This document shows, piece after piece, positions 41,661 to 52,529 of a stretch of 64,000 nt of DNA. This DNA is from Theobroma cacao. Lineage: Eukaryota > Streptophyta > Magnoliopsida > Malvales > Malvaceae. Numbering within the stretch: position 1 is the stretch's first letter; every line of letters starts with the position of its first letter. The position numbers and the translations under genes are program-made. The notes below the pieces were generated by a model that was not told the origin of the DNA, searched no databases, and worked only from the letters and a program-made list of their open reading frames with translations. The stretch spans positions 8,587,194 to 8,651,193 of the forward strand of contig NC_030850.1 of assembly GCF_000208745.1 (NCBI RefSeq), written 5' to 3'.

Positions 41661-43734
41661 GGTTTAGAGCTTACTGCTTCACTTCTTGCGTTGCCTTCAA
41701 TAACACTTACATCAACTTGAGGTGTAGATGTTGAGTCATTAGTTGCTAAATTTATATTCTCCTCAATTTCATTTGACATCTGCAAAAAAAAAAAAAATCA
41801 TCATATAAGTAAATATGGTATGCCAAAGTGAAAAAGAATAATAATACCATGCATAACCAAAAAAAAAAACAAGCAAAAAAAATTGAAAAAATGTATATTT
41901 CTTTGTTAATATTAATATTGTAAGTATTAATTATGAAGATTAAAAATCTCTTTCTAAGTTCTAACCCAAACCATCTCATTTTCTAATTTGTCATACTTTA
42001 ATGGAGCGTAATATAAATGATTTAAATCCTTAAACAATTTCTAAATTAATTTTGATTTATGAATATGGAAAACAGAAAATTAAAGTATTGGTTGATATAC
42101 CTTTTTTGTTTTTGGATTAATATTTTCAATTTGTTCTTTGATTGATGTGCCCCTTATATGACTCATATCTCTTTTCCATTATGAGAGGTTGAACATGTGA
42201 TTTTTGGATTAAATTAATTAGCAAAAAAATTGACTCTTATACACATTTTAATTTTTGGACAAATAGACTTAACTTAATAAGGGTGTGACATGAATTTATT
42301 TGTCAAAACCTAAACATTTCTATGATTTATTGATTAAGTTTTATAAGAACTTGCAAATAAAACAAATTTTCTTGGAGAAAAAAAGTATCAATGCAAGCAT
42401 CAATTTGGCCAATGCTAGAATGTTATGAATTAAATTTGGTCAATGATAATATGTTATGAATTATGTAGAGACTTAGACATGAATAAAAGTTTTTATTATT
42501 TATGGTCTAATTAATAAAAAAAAGAATAATAGTTAGTTAAAGAGTTTAAAAAGAAATAATAATATAAAATCCAAATTAATTTCTAAATCCTAGCTTTATA
42601 TTTCTTTATATAAAGAAAAAAAATGTATATTTCTTTATCTAAAAATCAAGTTCAATTTTCTCTAATATTCATATTGTAAGTACTAATTTAAAAAATATTT
42701 AATAAAGAAAATAAACAACTTTTTTTTAAATTAAAAAAACGAAACATTTGGTGCACAAATTCATTCAATGTACACCTAAACATTCTGCTCTTAAATGTAA
42801 ACCCATACATGAAACCCACTTGTAGACCAAACATGAGACAACATAATCAACATAAGTTACATAACCAAACAAGTTGGATTGCAAAAGCACATCTGGGATA
42901 GGGATCAAGGCTAAAAAGACCAGCTTTCATTGTTCACACTTTACATAGCAAAAAAAAAAAAAATCTCAACAAAAGCCTCACAAATCACAAAACCCATTAA
43001 AATACAAAACAATCTGAATTTCATTGTTCATATAGCAAGCACAATCTGTCAACTACTCAAGTTCCTCAACATTAAATATACCTTGAAGATAAATTTGTTA
43101 CAAAGGGAAGATGACAGCAAGAGACAACTGGTGACTGGCGAGGAGGAGGACGACGACAGGAGAGTGGAGATGGCAGCAAGGGGTTGGCAACGACAATTGA
43201 TTAGGACCAAGGAAGAAAGTTTTTAGGGTTTCAAAGGGAAAAAAAAGGGTTGATTTGATGAGAGAATGCAAAAATCGGGGAAGGAAAAAAAGAAAAAAAG
43301 GGATTAAAAAGATAAAAATGGAATTTCACTCATCCCCTTCAGTTGTTCTGCTAGCTCGGGTGGGGAAGATGTGTGGCCGAAAATTGAATCGTGCAACCTT
43401 CTAAACTGATAGTTAAAATTGACCCCTTAAATCGACACTAAATAACCGAGCTGATTGTGGCCGCTGACGTCGATTCTGATCGGTTGTACGGTTGCAACTG
43501 ACTTGTGCTCGCTTTAACTGTACCATTGACTAATGAAAGTTGGTCAACGATTAGAGAAAATGACTTATTCGATCTAAAATAAGAATTCAAAGGCTTATTT
43601 AAACGTAATAAAAGGAAATGGGTTAAATTGATTTTTTTGGTCTAATTTGGAGATTTATTTACACATTTAACTTTTTCTTTTCCTTGTTTTTGAACTAAGC
43701 ATTTAGAAACCTTTTGAATTTTGATATTCAACAT

Positions 43735-44062
43735 TTGCCCAATCCAAATACTCTATCCTTATTTCTTATCCCACTTTGTGCTCTGACTCTCATAAAATAT
43801 CATGTGTTTAATTTTTTATTACTAATTAATGCATATTTGATTTTAAATTCTTTTCTTATTTCTCTCTCATATTTCCTTTTGTGAGAAATAAGGAAAAAAA
43901 TTAAACCAGTAATCCTTTTGTGATAGAGAAAAGGAAATATGAGAGATAAACATGGAAAGAATTAAAATTAAATATATATTAATTAATAATTAAAAGGTAA
44001 GTGTATGGTACTTTGTGAGAGTTGGGGAGCAAATTGGGATAGGAAAAAGGGCAGGGGATTTA
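43735..44062. mobile_element. MITE-like palindrome
   Basis: Two arms of about 112-150 bases face each other across a ~45-base centre near 43883-43925. Left arm landmarks: atcccactttgtgctctgac, tcataaaatatcatgtgttt, ttatttctctctcatatttc. Right arm reversed: atcccaatttgctccccaac, tcacaaagtaccatacactt, tttatctctcatatttcctt. No coding sequence. Boundaries are approximate and no TSD was confirmed. Confidence 0.65.
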
Positions 44063-44539
44063 GATTCACTTTTACTTAAAAAAAATCATGATTAAAGCTT
44101 TTGATTTAAAATATATATATTTTCAATCATAAGAATAAATTCCTAATTATTTTTAAAAATCCAATCTATTTGTTTTCAACCCTAATCGAAATCTCTTATC
44201 AAAATGGTAACAGCAAATTCAAATCTATACAATTTATAAATAAATGAAAGTTAAATAAAAATATAAAAAAATATAAATAGAATAAGGAGAAAAATGTGGA
44301 ATAGAACTATGCATTTTTGTTTTTTATTATTTTGAACTTCTTTTGTGTACATTTTCTTTTTCATTAAAAAAGGTAAATATTTTTCATCAACCCGTTAGCA
44401 ATGGTGGGCCAATTTTCTAGTTTTAATCTGGCTTTAAATTAATCAATCTTTTTTTTTAATGAAATAGCATTGTTATGGTGTTACATGTATTTTACATGAA
44501 TTCACTAATTAAATTTTTATCTATTACTATTATCATTGT

Positions 44540-45477
44540 ATTAATGTCCACACATACACAGGTTTGATATTAATTTTCATACATACACAAACATGTTATT
44601 AATTTCCAAACATGCACAAATATGTTAATAATTTCCAGACACGAGTATGTTATTCACACATTCACCAGTTTGGTATTAGTTTTCTCATATTCAAAGTTTT
44701 GATATTAATTTCCACATACAGGTTTTGATATTAATTTACATTCATACAAAAGGTTAGGTAATAGTTTCTAAAAGTACACCAATATGTTACCAATTTTCAC
44801 ACATACAAAGGCATGATATTAATTTCAAAACATACATAATTTTGATATTAGTTTCCACAAATACATTGATATGATATTAATTTCCATGTATACATAGGTT
44901 TGATATTAGTTTCCATACATACTAGGTTTGATATTAGTTTCCAAAAATACACCAATATGATATTAATTTGTACACATACACAGGTATGATATTAATTTCC
45001 AAACATGCACAAGTTTCATATTAATTTCCACAAATATACTGCTATGATATTAATTTCCACATATACACTGGTTTGATATTTATTACCATACATAGGTTTG
45101 ATATTAAGTTCAAGACACATACATGTATGATATTAATTTCCACACATACACAAGCTTGATATAAATTTCCATACCTACACAAGTTTGATATTAAGTTTTA
45201 AAGACAAACACAGGTATGACATTAGTTTCCACACATAAACAGGTTTGATATTAATTTTCATATACACAGGTTAGATATTAATTTCGAGACATACACAAGT
45301 ATGATATTAATTTCCACACATACATAAGTTTGATATTAACTAACTTCCATACATGCACAAGTTTGATATTAATTTCAAGACATAAGTATGATATTATTTC
45401 TACACATACACAGGTTTGATATTAATTTTCACACATACGCAGATATGATATTGATTTTAAAAAATACACCGATATTA
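44540..45477. repeat. Minisatellite: about 33 units of ~29 bp
   Basis: The consensus unit is approximately attaatttccacacatacac followed by aggtttgat. Most units are 28-29 bases, with a few shortened (24-26) or lengthened (33). Two unit endings alternate loosely, gtttgat and gtatgat/atatgat, hinting at a two-unit higher-order pattern. Units differ by 10-30 percent. The unit spelling is not a protein repeat in any frame that I can follow for long. The array stops just before the LINE remnant. Confidence 0.95.
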
Positions 45478-45489
45478 ATTTTGTATTAA

Positions 45490-48233
45490 AAGAGTTTTAG
45501 TATGGAAATGGCAGAAATTTGCCATCCAGAATGGGATCTATCCCTTTTGTGTATCTTGGTGTTCCATCGAGGGTGAACTCTAGAAGCCCTCGAACATGGA
45601 AATCAATGGTAAGCAAATTTAAAAACGAGCTCGTTTGATGACAAAAGAAATATTTGTCTTTTGGAGGAAGGATTATTTTTATAAATTTTGTTTTGAACTC
45701 ATTGCCTGTGTACAACTTATCAGTTTTTCAAGCACCTAAAGGAGTGATTAAGAAACCTGGAAGATACTTCTCTTAGAGAGGTGATGACAATAGGAGGAAG
45801 ATTGCAAAGGTGATATGGGCAGTAGTATGTGAGCCGAAGATATTGGGAGGGTTGGGACTTTATAATTTTTATCATAAGATTTCAATCATGTTAGGAAAGT
45901 GATAGTGGCGTTATGGGGTTGAAAAGGGCTCTGTGGTGAAGGCTCATCTGTGGTAAATATGATGCAGGAAAATTGCACTGGCTGCCTTGAATCAGCTTAA
46001 GGAGAGAATGTCAAATGTTTCGAGAAATATAGTGAATGTACCAAAATTTGATGGAGTGGAGAAATTGGTGGGTAGAAACGAGTCGGATGGTGGGGAATGG
46101 AAGAGATGTTTTCTTCTGGTTAAACAATTGGACTACAGCTTGCGATAACCTTGCGAAATTAGGCGTGGACAGGCCACATGAACTGCTCGAACTTTTCCCT
46201 TAAATGTTTGAGTGACCTTTCTTGTACGCTGGTTGAATTTTCTGCTGCTGGTTTATTAATGGAAAGCTGTTGCAGGTTCATTACAGGGAGGACTGTTTGC
46301 TGTGGCAGACTACTCATTATGGAACGGTCTGCAAGTAAAAGGAACTTACAGAATGGGTTGTTCCTTTTCTCGCACGCCCTTGTATGTTATTTGTCATTTT
46401 GGGGTATAGTGGATTCTCTTACCGATTTTGTTAATGGTTGTTTACATAGATAGATTATAGTCTGATCAGCTGGCTATGTTTTTGTAAGCCAAGCTCATTA
46501 CAACCTGGCCTGACATCTCCTCATCAGTCAGGTCGCTCTCTTTTGTGTACAGGGGGTCTTCCCTTTCTTTTGCAATGAAAGGATATGATACAATCTTCAA
46601 AAAAAAAAAAAAAAAATTGGACTACAGCCAATCCCTTTAGTTCAACGTTTCCAAGACTATTTATAGCGGTTAACAAGGAGGTTAGAGTAGCAGAGGCATG
46701 GAACAATGAGGACAAAGGAATCTGCATTTTCAAAGATAGAATTTTGAGTGGGAATTGAGTTCATTGCATGAAGTTTTGTAGAGTCTCTGAAAGATGTATA
46801 CCTTGACAGGGAGAAGGACGATAAGCTAAGATGGGAACTTGATCACAACGCTCCTTCTCTATTAGAGACTTATAGTCGCTCTAGATCATCATATCATACC
46901 TGAACGTGGAAAAGGTATGATTCTCCTCAATTTGGAAATACATTATTCTTCCTAAGATTGAGGGTTTCTTGTGGTTAGTTATTTTGCATCGCATTCCTAC
47001 TAAAAGTTATTTTGAAATCCAGAGGAGTCTTGTTTGAGAATAATCAATGTTTATTTATATGGGGTTGTTTAATGGAGGAGGATTGTGATCATATTCTTAT
47101 CTCATGTGATTATTCATGAATTGTCTAGTTTTACATGTTTAAATGGTGGAGACTACTATGGGTGACTCCAATGCCTGTGGAAATGGTCCTTAAGTCTTGT
47201 GAAGATGTTATGATGCTTGATGTCTAGAAAAGAGGTGGTTAACAGTGTGTGGTGCCTACATTTTGATCATTGTGGATTGCAAGCAATGATGTTGTGTTTA
47301 ATGGTAAAAAATGAGATGGGGGAGATTTTTTTTTTAATGATAAAGATGAGATCAACATTATGGGTTAAAGCAATTGAAGGCAATAGTTGCATTGATGAAG
47401 TCGGGTGATGGTCTGAGCTTAGGAATTTCCAATATACTTCTTTTGAAGTTAGAAAAGAATTTATTGAATTTCTCCCAAAGAAAATGAACTGAAATTTAAT
47501 GTTAGAAGGTTTTGTTAGGGTTAAATTAGACCTGGCAGGTTGTGGAGGGGTGCTAAGAGACTCATGTGGTTCTGTGCTTGTAATTTTCTTTATTTTTTTG
47601 GGTATAATGGATTGTAATTTGCAAAATTAATGACCATTAAAAATGTTTTTAAAGTTTTTGTCTTATCGGCATGGATTGGTAAGAAATCTCTCATTGTTGA
47701 ATCTAACTCTAAAGTGATTGTTTTATGAATATGTAACGTAAAGTCTAGATTATAGAATAAACTACGATACATTTTAAATAAAATTGACCATTTTTTAAAA
47801 AAAATTATTGGTGATATTGTGTTTGTGCATACTTTAGAGAAGCTAACACTTTTTGTCGAGGTCTAACTAAATCTGATGTTGACAGATAAAGAGATATTTT
47901 ATGCTTAGTGGTAGTACAAATTGTGGACAAATGGCTTTCGAGGAGGCCAATGACTTGATTGATAGTGTGCAGAGAGTGGTGCGGATATAGCCAGTCTGTC
48001 ATGTTAAGTTACATGTTTAGATATGCACTGTGTGCTGTTTTCTCTGATTCTGATATGTAATACAGTATTGAGGGTCTGTTTATGCCTTTTTTTTTGTTCT
48101 TTGGGGTGTTGTTTGTGTTTTAGGGGTGCTCTGATTTTCTGCTGGAAATCATAGGAAAAACTTTGTTTCTCTCATTGTACCATTTATATTCAATTAATGA
48201 ATCATTTTGACTTAGCCAAAAAAAAAAAAAAAA
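45490..48233 (+). mobile_element. 5'-truncated LINE (non-LTR retrotransposon) remnant
   Basis: The plus-strand translation, with stops and shifts, follows the C-terminal part of a plant LINE ORF2. A reverse-transcriptase end segment comes first (IPFVYLGVPSR, then KKYLSFGGRIIFINFVLNSL and PVYNLSVFQAPKGV at about 45520-45750). A GRDVFFWLNNWTT stretch follows near 46090, then a zf-RVT-like segment with cysteines (46950-47120) and an RNase H-like segment (AGCGGVLRDSCGSVLVIF at about 47530-47595). The 3' end closes with an A tract at 48219-48233. It is interrupted by a second insertion at 46140-46614. The 5' boundary coincides with the end of the minisatellite. No intact ORF remains. Confidence 0.8.
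46140..46614 (+). mobile_element. Short retrotransposed insertion (5'-truncated LINE 3' end) nested in the LINE
   Basis: 475 bases ending in a ~17-base A tract, flanked by a perfect 14-base target duplication aattggactacagc at 46126-46139 and 46615-46628. Removing it rejoins the host LINE sequence. The 3' part (tgtacagggggtcttccc, then caatgaaaggatatgataca before the A tract) looks like a LINE 3' UTR. A 91-residue open frame inside (46178-46453) has no recognisable domain. Confidence 0.85.
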
Positions 48234-49596
48234 CTTGATTGTTCTCTAAACTGTTATCTTCTACACCTTAACATCGTTGCTGTTCTTTGGTGGAAGAGCG
48301 GAGACCCACTCCAATGTCAAGTCCATTCAACTTTTTTCTGCACATGGCTATGTTTCAGCAGATTGTATTCATTAATTATTATAAAATTGCGCATGAATTG
48401 CAGATGTACCATATCCTATCGTCATCTTAAGATCACCCTCAATTCCTTGCCACTAAATATGTAGTTCACAATATCTACTATATATCATCTCTCTAGCTTG
48501 TTAAAATGCAGGATTTAAACATGGAAATCCAATTTCATAGTGGATATATAGGCCAAACTTATCAGCATGTTGCAACTTACATGGTACTACATATATTTCA
48601 GCTAACATGTTAGGGAAATTCGTTGGCAGCTTCGGTTACATAAGAATGTGAATACTCGAACGATATAGGTTTTGCCAATTGCTAGGCGGCCCAAGTTTGT
48701 GCATCACCCTTTACTCTTTGTCTGGAAAATACGTTGCATGCAAACCTTCATCTGTACATGTCTGAAATTCTGAAGAGCTTCAAGTTACGTAGAAAGAGCG
48801 GATTAGGTTTTGCAGGGATAGACATATATGGTATGCTAGGCAGGCAGCAGTTGCTTTTAGAAGGAAGAGTTTGATGTTGACTCAGCTCATTCGCCTCCTC
48901 CCCGGCTACAGTGTTAAACTCTGCTGGTAATGAGTGGTATAAGAAAAGACGTAGGCTTGCACATGTTATGTATCGTCGGGTCAAATCGTGATTGGCACCG
49001 GACAAACATATATATGAGCAGTTGCTAGAAGCAATAGACTGTATGATTTTCTAGATGCAAACAAATAAATGATAGTTTGGCTACTTTTACTAGTCAAATT
49101 GGCAGGATTTACAGAGGGAAGAAAACGGTTTTAATATTCAGTCAAAAGTGATGTTAGTTAAAGCATTTTTGCTTGTTTTCTAGTTAGAGTTGCTGTCGCC
49201 TGTCAGGAAATAATTACCGACAAGAGAATTCGAATATGAACCAGTACATACGTACCATGGTCTGATCAGCCATCAAGTTTCTAGACTGTGTAGCTAGGAA
49301 TAGTTGTGTAGCTAGGAATAGTTAGTGCTTGAAGGTGTGATATCCAGATAAGGATCACGTGAATGCATTGTTGTTGTCATGGTGGCTAATTTTGTAAGTA
49401 CCAAAGCTTAAGACATGATAGGATATCTGTAGGAACAGAGATGTGAATTGTTAATTATATATATATAATCTTCCTTAATCCTAATTCTTGTCCTTAGAAT
49501 CCACTTTTTGTGTTGTTCTGATTCATTTTACTCGAAATTACCCCATGTGGGGTGCAGCCAAGTTCCCCTCTTTCACACGGGCTTGCCATCTAGGAA
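48234..49596. other. Intergenic DNA upstream of the SAUR gene
   Basis: No gene recognised. A minus-strand 85-residue frame at 48748-49005 and a short plus-strand frame at 48760 have no domain. A tandem gtgtagctaggaatagtt duplication is seen near 49288-49323. Remaining sequence is unstructured. Confidence 0.45.
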
Positions 49597-49647
49597 AGCA
49601 ACTTGCTCATCAGGTCTCATGATTTAAACACATGAGACCAAGTTGCT
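49597..49647. promoter_or_regulatory. Hairpin with paired GGTCTC/GAGACC in the SAUR upstream region
   Basis: An inverted repeat pairs ggtctcatg (49613-49621) with catgagacc (49631-49639), extended by agcaactt (49597) with aagttgct (49640-49647) after an 8-base bulge. GTCTC/GAGAC is the core of auxin-response elements (TGTCTC), although the first base here is G rather than T. It lies about 55-105 bases upstream of the TATA box and about 150-200 upstream of the SAUR start codon, so a regulatory role is plausible but unproven. Confidence 0.45.
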
Positions 49648-49701
49648 AACATTTTCGGTTTAGGCACTGTGTTGAAATTAAAGACATTGCATCAACTCCT
49701 C

Positions 49702-49709
49702 TATATATA
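49702..49709 (+). promoter_or_regulatory. TATA box of the SAUR gene
   Basis: The sequence ctctatatatattgac sits 90 bases upstream of the ATG at 49799, the usual spacing for the short leaders of SAUR genes. Confidence 0.55.
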
Positions 49710-49798
49710 TTGACAAGGCTGTTGCCCAGTTCCAGGCATAAACCAAACTTTTTTTCGCTCTGATATTTCTACATTCAAATAGAGTCTTCTCTGCGAAA

Positions 49799-50041
49799 AT
49801 GAGAAAGGAAATAAACTATAAGGAAGGGGGAAGAGCTCCCAAGGGGCACTTCGTTGTTTATGTGGGAGAGGAAATGAGGAGATTTGTGGTCCCATTATCT
49901 TACTTGAGAAGTCCTCCTTTTCAGCAACTGTTAGAGAAAGCTGCAGAGGAATTTGGGTTTGACAGCCACAATAGCATTGTCTTGCCCTGCGATGATTCAA
50001 CTTTCCAGAGGATCTCCGAGGTTGCAGCTAAATGTTCCTAG
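49799..50041 (+). CDS. SAUR: SAUR family auxin-responsive protein
   Basis: Intronless, 80 residues, as typical of SAUR genes. The conserved SAUR core is present: PKGHFVVYVGEEMRRFVVPL (residues 14-33), SYLRSPPFQQLLEKAAEEFG and then IVLPCDDSTFQRI. Known SAUR proteins inhibit PP2C-D phosphatases, which relieves repression of plasma-membrane H+-ATPase and promotes acid growth. Transcripts are often auxin-inducible and short-lived. The N-terminal extension before the core is short (13 residues, MRKEINYKEGGRA), and the protein ends soon after the core (SEVAAKCS). The ATG context aaaatgag is good. It stands alone here rather than in the cluster often seen for SAURs, though other members could lie outside the window. 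Confidence 0.93.
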   Translation: MRKEINYKEGGRAPKGHFVVYVGEEMRRFVVPLSYLRSPPFQQLLEKAAEEFGFDSHNSIVLPCDDSTFQRISEVAAKCS

Positions 50042-51640
50042 GTAGTTGAATGAATAGCTCTTGAGCCTAGGCCGATGGCCATATTTTTGTCTTGTGGTTT
50101 ATGTCCTGAGCAACCAGTCAAATATGCAAATGAACAGTCTTATCTTTGATCTTCAATTATATTAGTGATTCTTACGAGGCCGACACTTACAAAAAAAGAA
50201 GAAGAAGAAGAAAAACATATATATATATATATATATTTCTGTGTCCACAAGAATATATAATCCTAAGATTCCCTCCCCCAACTGGCTTCAAGTACAAGGC
50301 CTCTTCCTCATGCCATCTTTTACTATTTCTTGTTCCTTTTATACTACATTCTACAAACAGCCTTCCAGGATCCCAGCCTAGGGTATTTGTTTATGCCTTC
50401 CAGATATAATAAGAATATATTCACATTCGTGCGTGTAACACGTTTTTTTTAAACATTCCATTCTCATTCATTGCATCAATCACCATTTTCACACAAACCA
50501 AGGCTGATGTGATTATTCCCTGAAGGCGTGAAACTCATGTTATTATTATTGCCTCAAGATTGATATGTCCAAGCGCGTGCATCCGCAGACTGTTGCTAAT
50601 TCTATGTCTGCTTCGCTTTCTTTTTCTTTATACAAAGAGAAGGGCAAGTTTTTTCTGCTCTGACTGCTTTCTAAGTACTGTAAGAATCGGCTACTAGGAC
50701 AACTCCTTTGGGATCATTCCCTTCCAAGGGCAAGCTCCTTTGAGTGCCAAAGCCTGCTAAAAACTGCTAATATCTGCCATAAGTTGCCTTCTCAACACCA
50801 CCATGTACTCTCCCGGTACTGTCTCTAGCTACAATCCCTGCACTCAATTTTGGTTCAGAAAATTCACCATTGCTTTCATGTTTAATTCAACCTGGTACAG
50901 GAGGAAATTATAATCCACCTTTAATTTGTTGAAATATAAACCTGAGGTTTTGCTATAAATTCACTTATATCCACATTGATTTGGGAAATACCATCTTATT
51001 CCATAATTACTTAGGTAAATTTAAACGAAAAGATAAGTATACATTTTTGCTATTTATTTATTTATTTATTTTTTGCTTTCTTTTCATCTGGTATTTTCTG
51101 TTTTTCTTTTACCCAAGGTTTTTTTGTTATTTGGAAAAAAATTTTGAGATTTTAAAAATATGGGTGAAAGATTTATTTAGTTTTAAATTCATCTTTAATT
51201 ACTATCTATTAATTAGTCAATTATGTATTAAATATGTTAAATTATATATATTTCAATTGAGAAAAATAATTGTCATTAATCATAAGATTTTAGTGAAAGT
51301 AAACTTACTCCCATTATTTTGAAAAACACTCTTTATTTCTCTTCAAAAGTGATTGATATCATAGGATTCTATACATTAGTCAAATTATTGTTTAAAATTT
51401 ACTTTAAATACTAAAAATTTCTCTACTATTTACTCTTTATTGTTAACGCATTTATTTTTCAGTTAATATTGTCAACAAATTTTTAGAAATCTAATTCACC
51501 CTTCTCTTGGATTATTCAATATAATTGAATTAATAATCTTGAATTTTTAAAAAAAGTATAATTAAATTAGAATATAACTTAATTAAATTTAATTGAAGTA
51601 ATTAAATCTCACATATATTAATAAAATAATATCTTCGAGC
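50042..51640. other. Intergenic DNA between SAUR and PAC1
   Basis: Contains a GAA-rich tract and (AT)n microsatellite at about 50188-50235. An AT-rich 113-residue frame (50981-51322) has the Phe/Ile/Lys/Tyr bias expected of random AT-rich DNA. No gene seen. Confidence 0.5.
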
Positions 51641-51645
51641 CAGAT

Positions 51646-51846
51646 TGGGCTGGGATGCCCAAGTTCGGCTCAAGTCGGGCCACAGGCCCACCTCTACTGC
51701 TGCGTAAAGTAGCTTGCCCTTCGCGCAAGTCTTCCCAAAATAAACTTTGATCGGCCTTCCAAATTTGAAGAAATTTGTCTGTGAAACTCTCTCCATCTCT
51801 CGCTCTACAGTCGGGGAATTAAGGCCGAAAGCCATCAAGCAAAAAG
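51646..51846 (+). promoter_or_regulatory. Putative PAC1 promoter and first (non-coding) exon
   Basis: Site II-type motifs TGGGCT (51646-51651) and GGCCCA (51685-51690) lie upstream of a CT-rich leader (ctctctccatctctcgctct near 51786). The leader ends at a good donor, caaaaag|gtgtgtt (51846/51847). Site II motifs are frequent in promoters of proteasome, ribosomal and cell-cycle genes. A matching acceptor (polypyrimidine then gtttttag) is at 54918, 31 bases before the PAC1 start codon. A leader exon plus a 3.1 kb leader intron is therefore inferred. It is not proven that both belong to the same transcript. Confidence 0.45.
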
Positions 51847-52529
51847 GTGTGTTGCCTTTAGTTTCCCTTTTTCATTTGTTTGATTGCTTCATCCATCTTC
51901 TTAGTTCGTTTGTGTCTGTGATGGGAAGCTTGAATCCCTTTGAAATTTAAAGGAGCCATCCACGGAAATAGTTTTTACACTGTCTTTGTTTAATGGCGGC
52001 TTCCGATTTGAAAATGGGTTTTCATTTCGCTCAATATTGTCCTTTCTCTGAATTTCTGATTTAATATATGCTTAGAAACTTCCTGCATCAGATTTATTCT
52101 AACGTTTAATTTTGAGATGATTAATATAATTAAGGAATGAGGGCAAACTTGGACTAGACTAGGAATATTAAGATTAATGAAGATATTTAATTAGGATTTT
52201 GTAATATGCTGTTGCTTTTGGGTTTTCTCATAAAAAAAAGGAATATATTGGCTTTTTCTTGCAGTATAGTGCCCATTCTGGTTAGTTGGGTGGAGTAGAG
52301 TTGTAGATTTTGCTTTTGCTAATGTGGTGTATGTTGTCCTGGGACGAGCTCGTACCTTTTACAGCTTTGTTTCTGACTTTGATTTTTTAATACCCATACC
52401 CTTGATTGCTCTGCTCTGTTTCAGGGATTGCACATTTAGATTTTTCAGAGAAAGTATGGTGACTCTAGATGTGGTCGTAGTCAGCAAAGTATGGTTATTA
52501 TTGTATAAACTTAAATCTCAATGTCAAAT

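Larger units (their letters stand above)
35656..43516 (-). mobile_element. hAT-superfamily transposon, ~7.9 kb including a nested LTR insertion
   Basis: Termini are the left taaaagagtgcatcaatcgg and the reversed right end ttaaagcgagcacaagtcag, a 15/22 match over the first 22 bases, typical for aged hAT inverted ends. Flanks carry an 8-bp target duplication with one mismatch: attgtacc (35648-35655) and actgtacc (43517-43524). Inside, on the minus strand, is a RICESLEEPER-type transposase with stops. Without the nested LTR element the transposon is about 4.9 kb. Both termini, the target duplication and the interrupted host repeat agree, so I consider the boundaries reliable. Confidence 0.85.
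34478..43690. mobile_element. Foldback-type element (copy B), split by a hAT insertion
   Basis: The left arm (34478-34870) and right arm (35330-35655 continued at 43517-43690) are inverted relatives of each other and of copy A. The junction is exact: the sequence stops at gctaattgtacc (35655) and resumes with attgactaatgaaagttggt (43525), just as copy A reads gctaactataccttgactaatg-like without interruption. The 7.86 kb between is the hAT element listed next. Confidence 0.65.

Noticed and set aside
42930..43226. 98-residue plus-strand frame
   Set aside because: It lies inside the hAT element near its end and has no domain; the C-terminal Asp/Glu/Arg-rich part is GA-rich repeat-like sequence.
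44540..45477. CRISPR-like array (many ~29-base repeats)
   Set aside because: The units are contiguous with no unique spacers, they diverge from each other, and the genome is clearly a plant. It is a minisatellite.
48748..49005. 85-residue minus-strand frame upstream of SAUR
   Set aside because: Compared with SAUR and other small plant families by eye; no conserved core. The overlapping plus-strand frame is also meaningless.
50981..51322. 113-residue frame rich in Phe, Ile, Tyr and Lys
   Set aside because: The composition is what AT-rich DNA gives by chance; no transmembrane pattern or domain beyond that bias.
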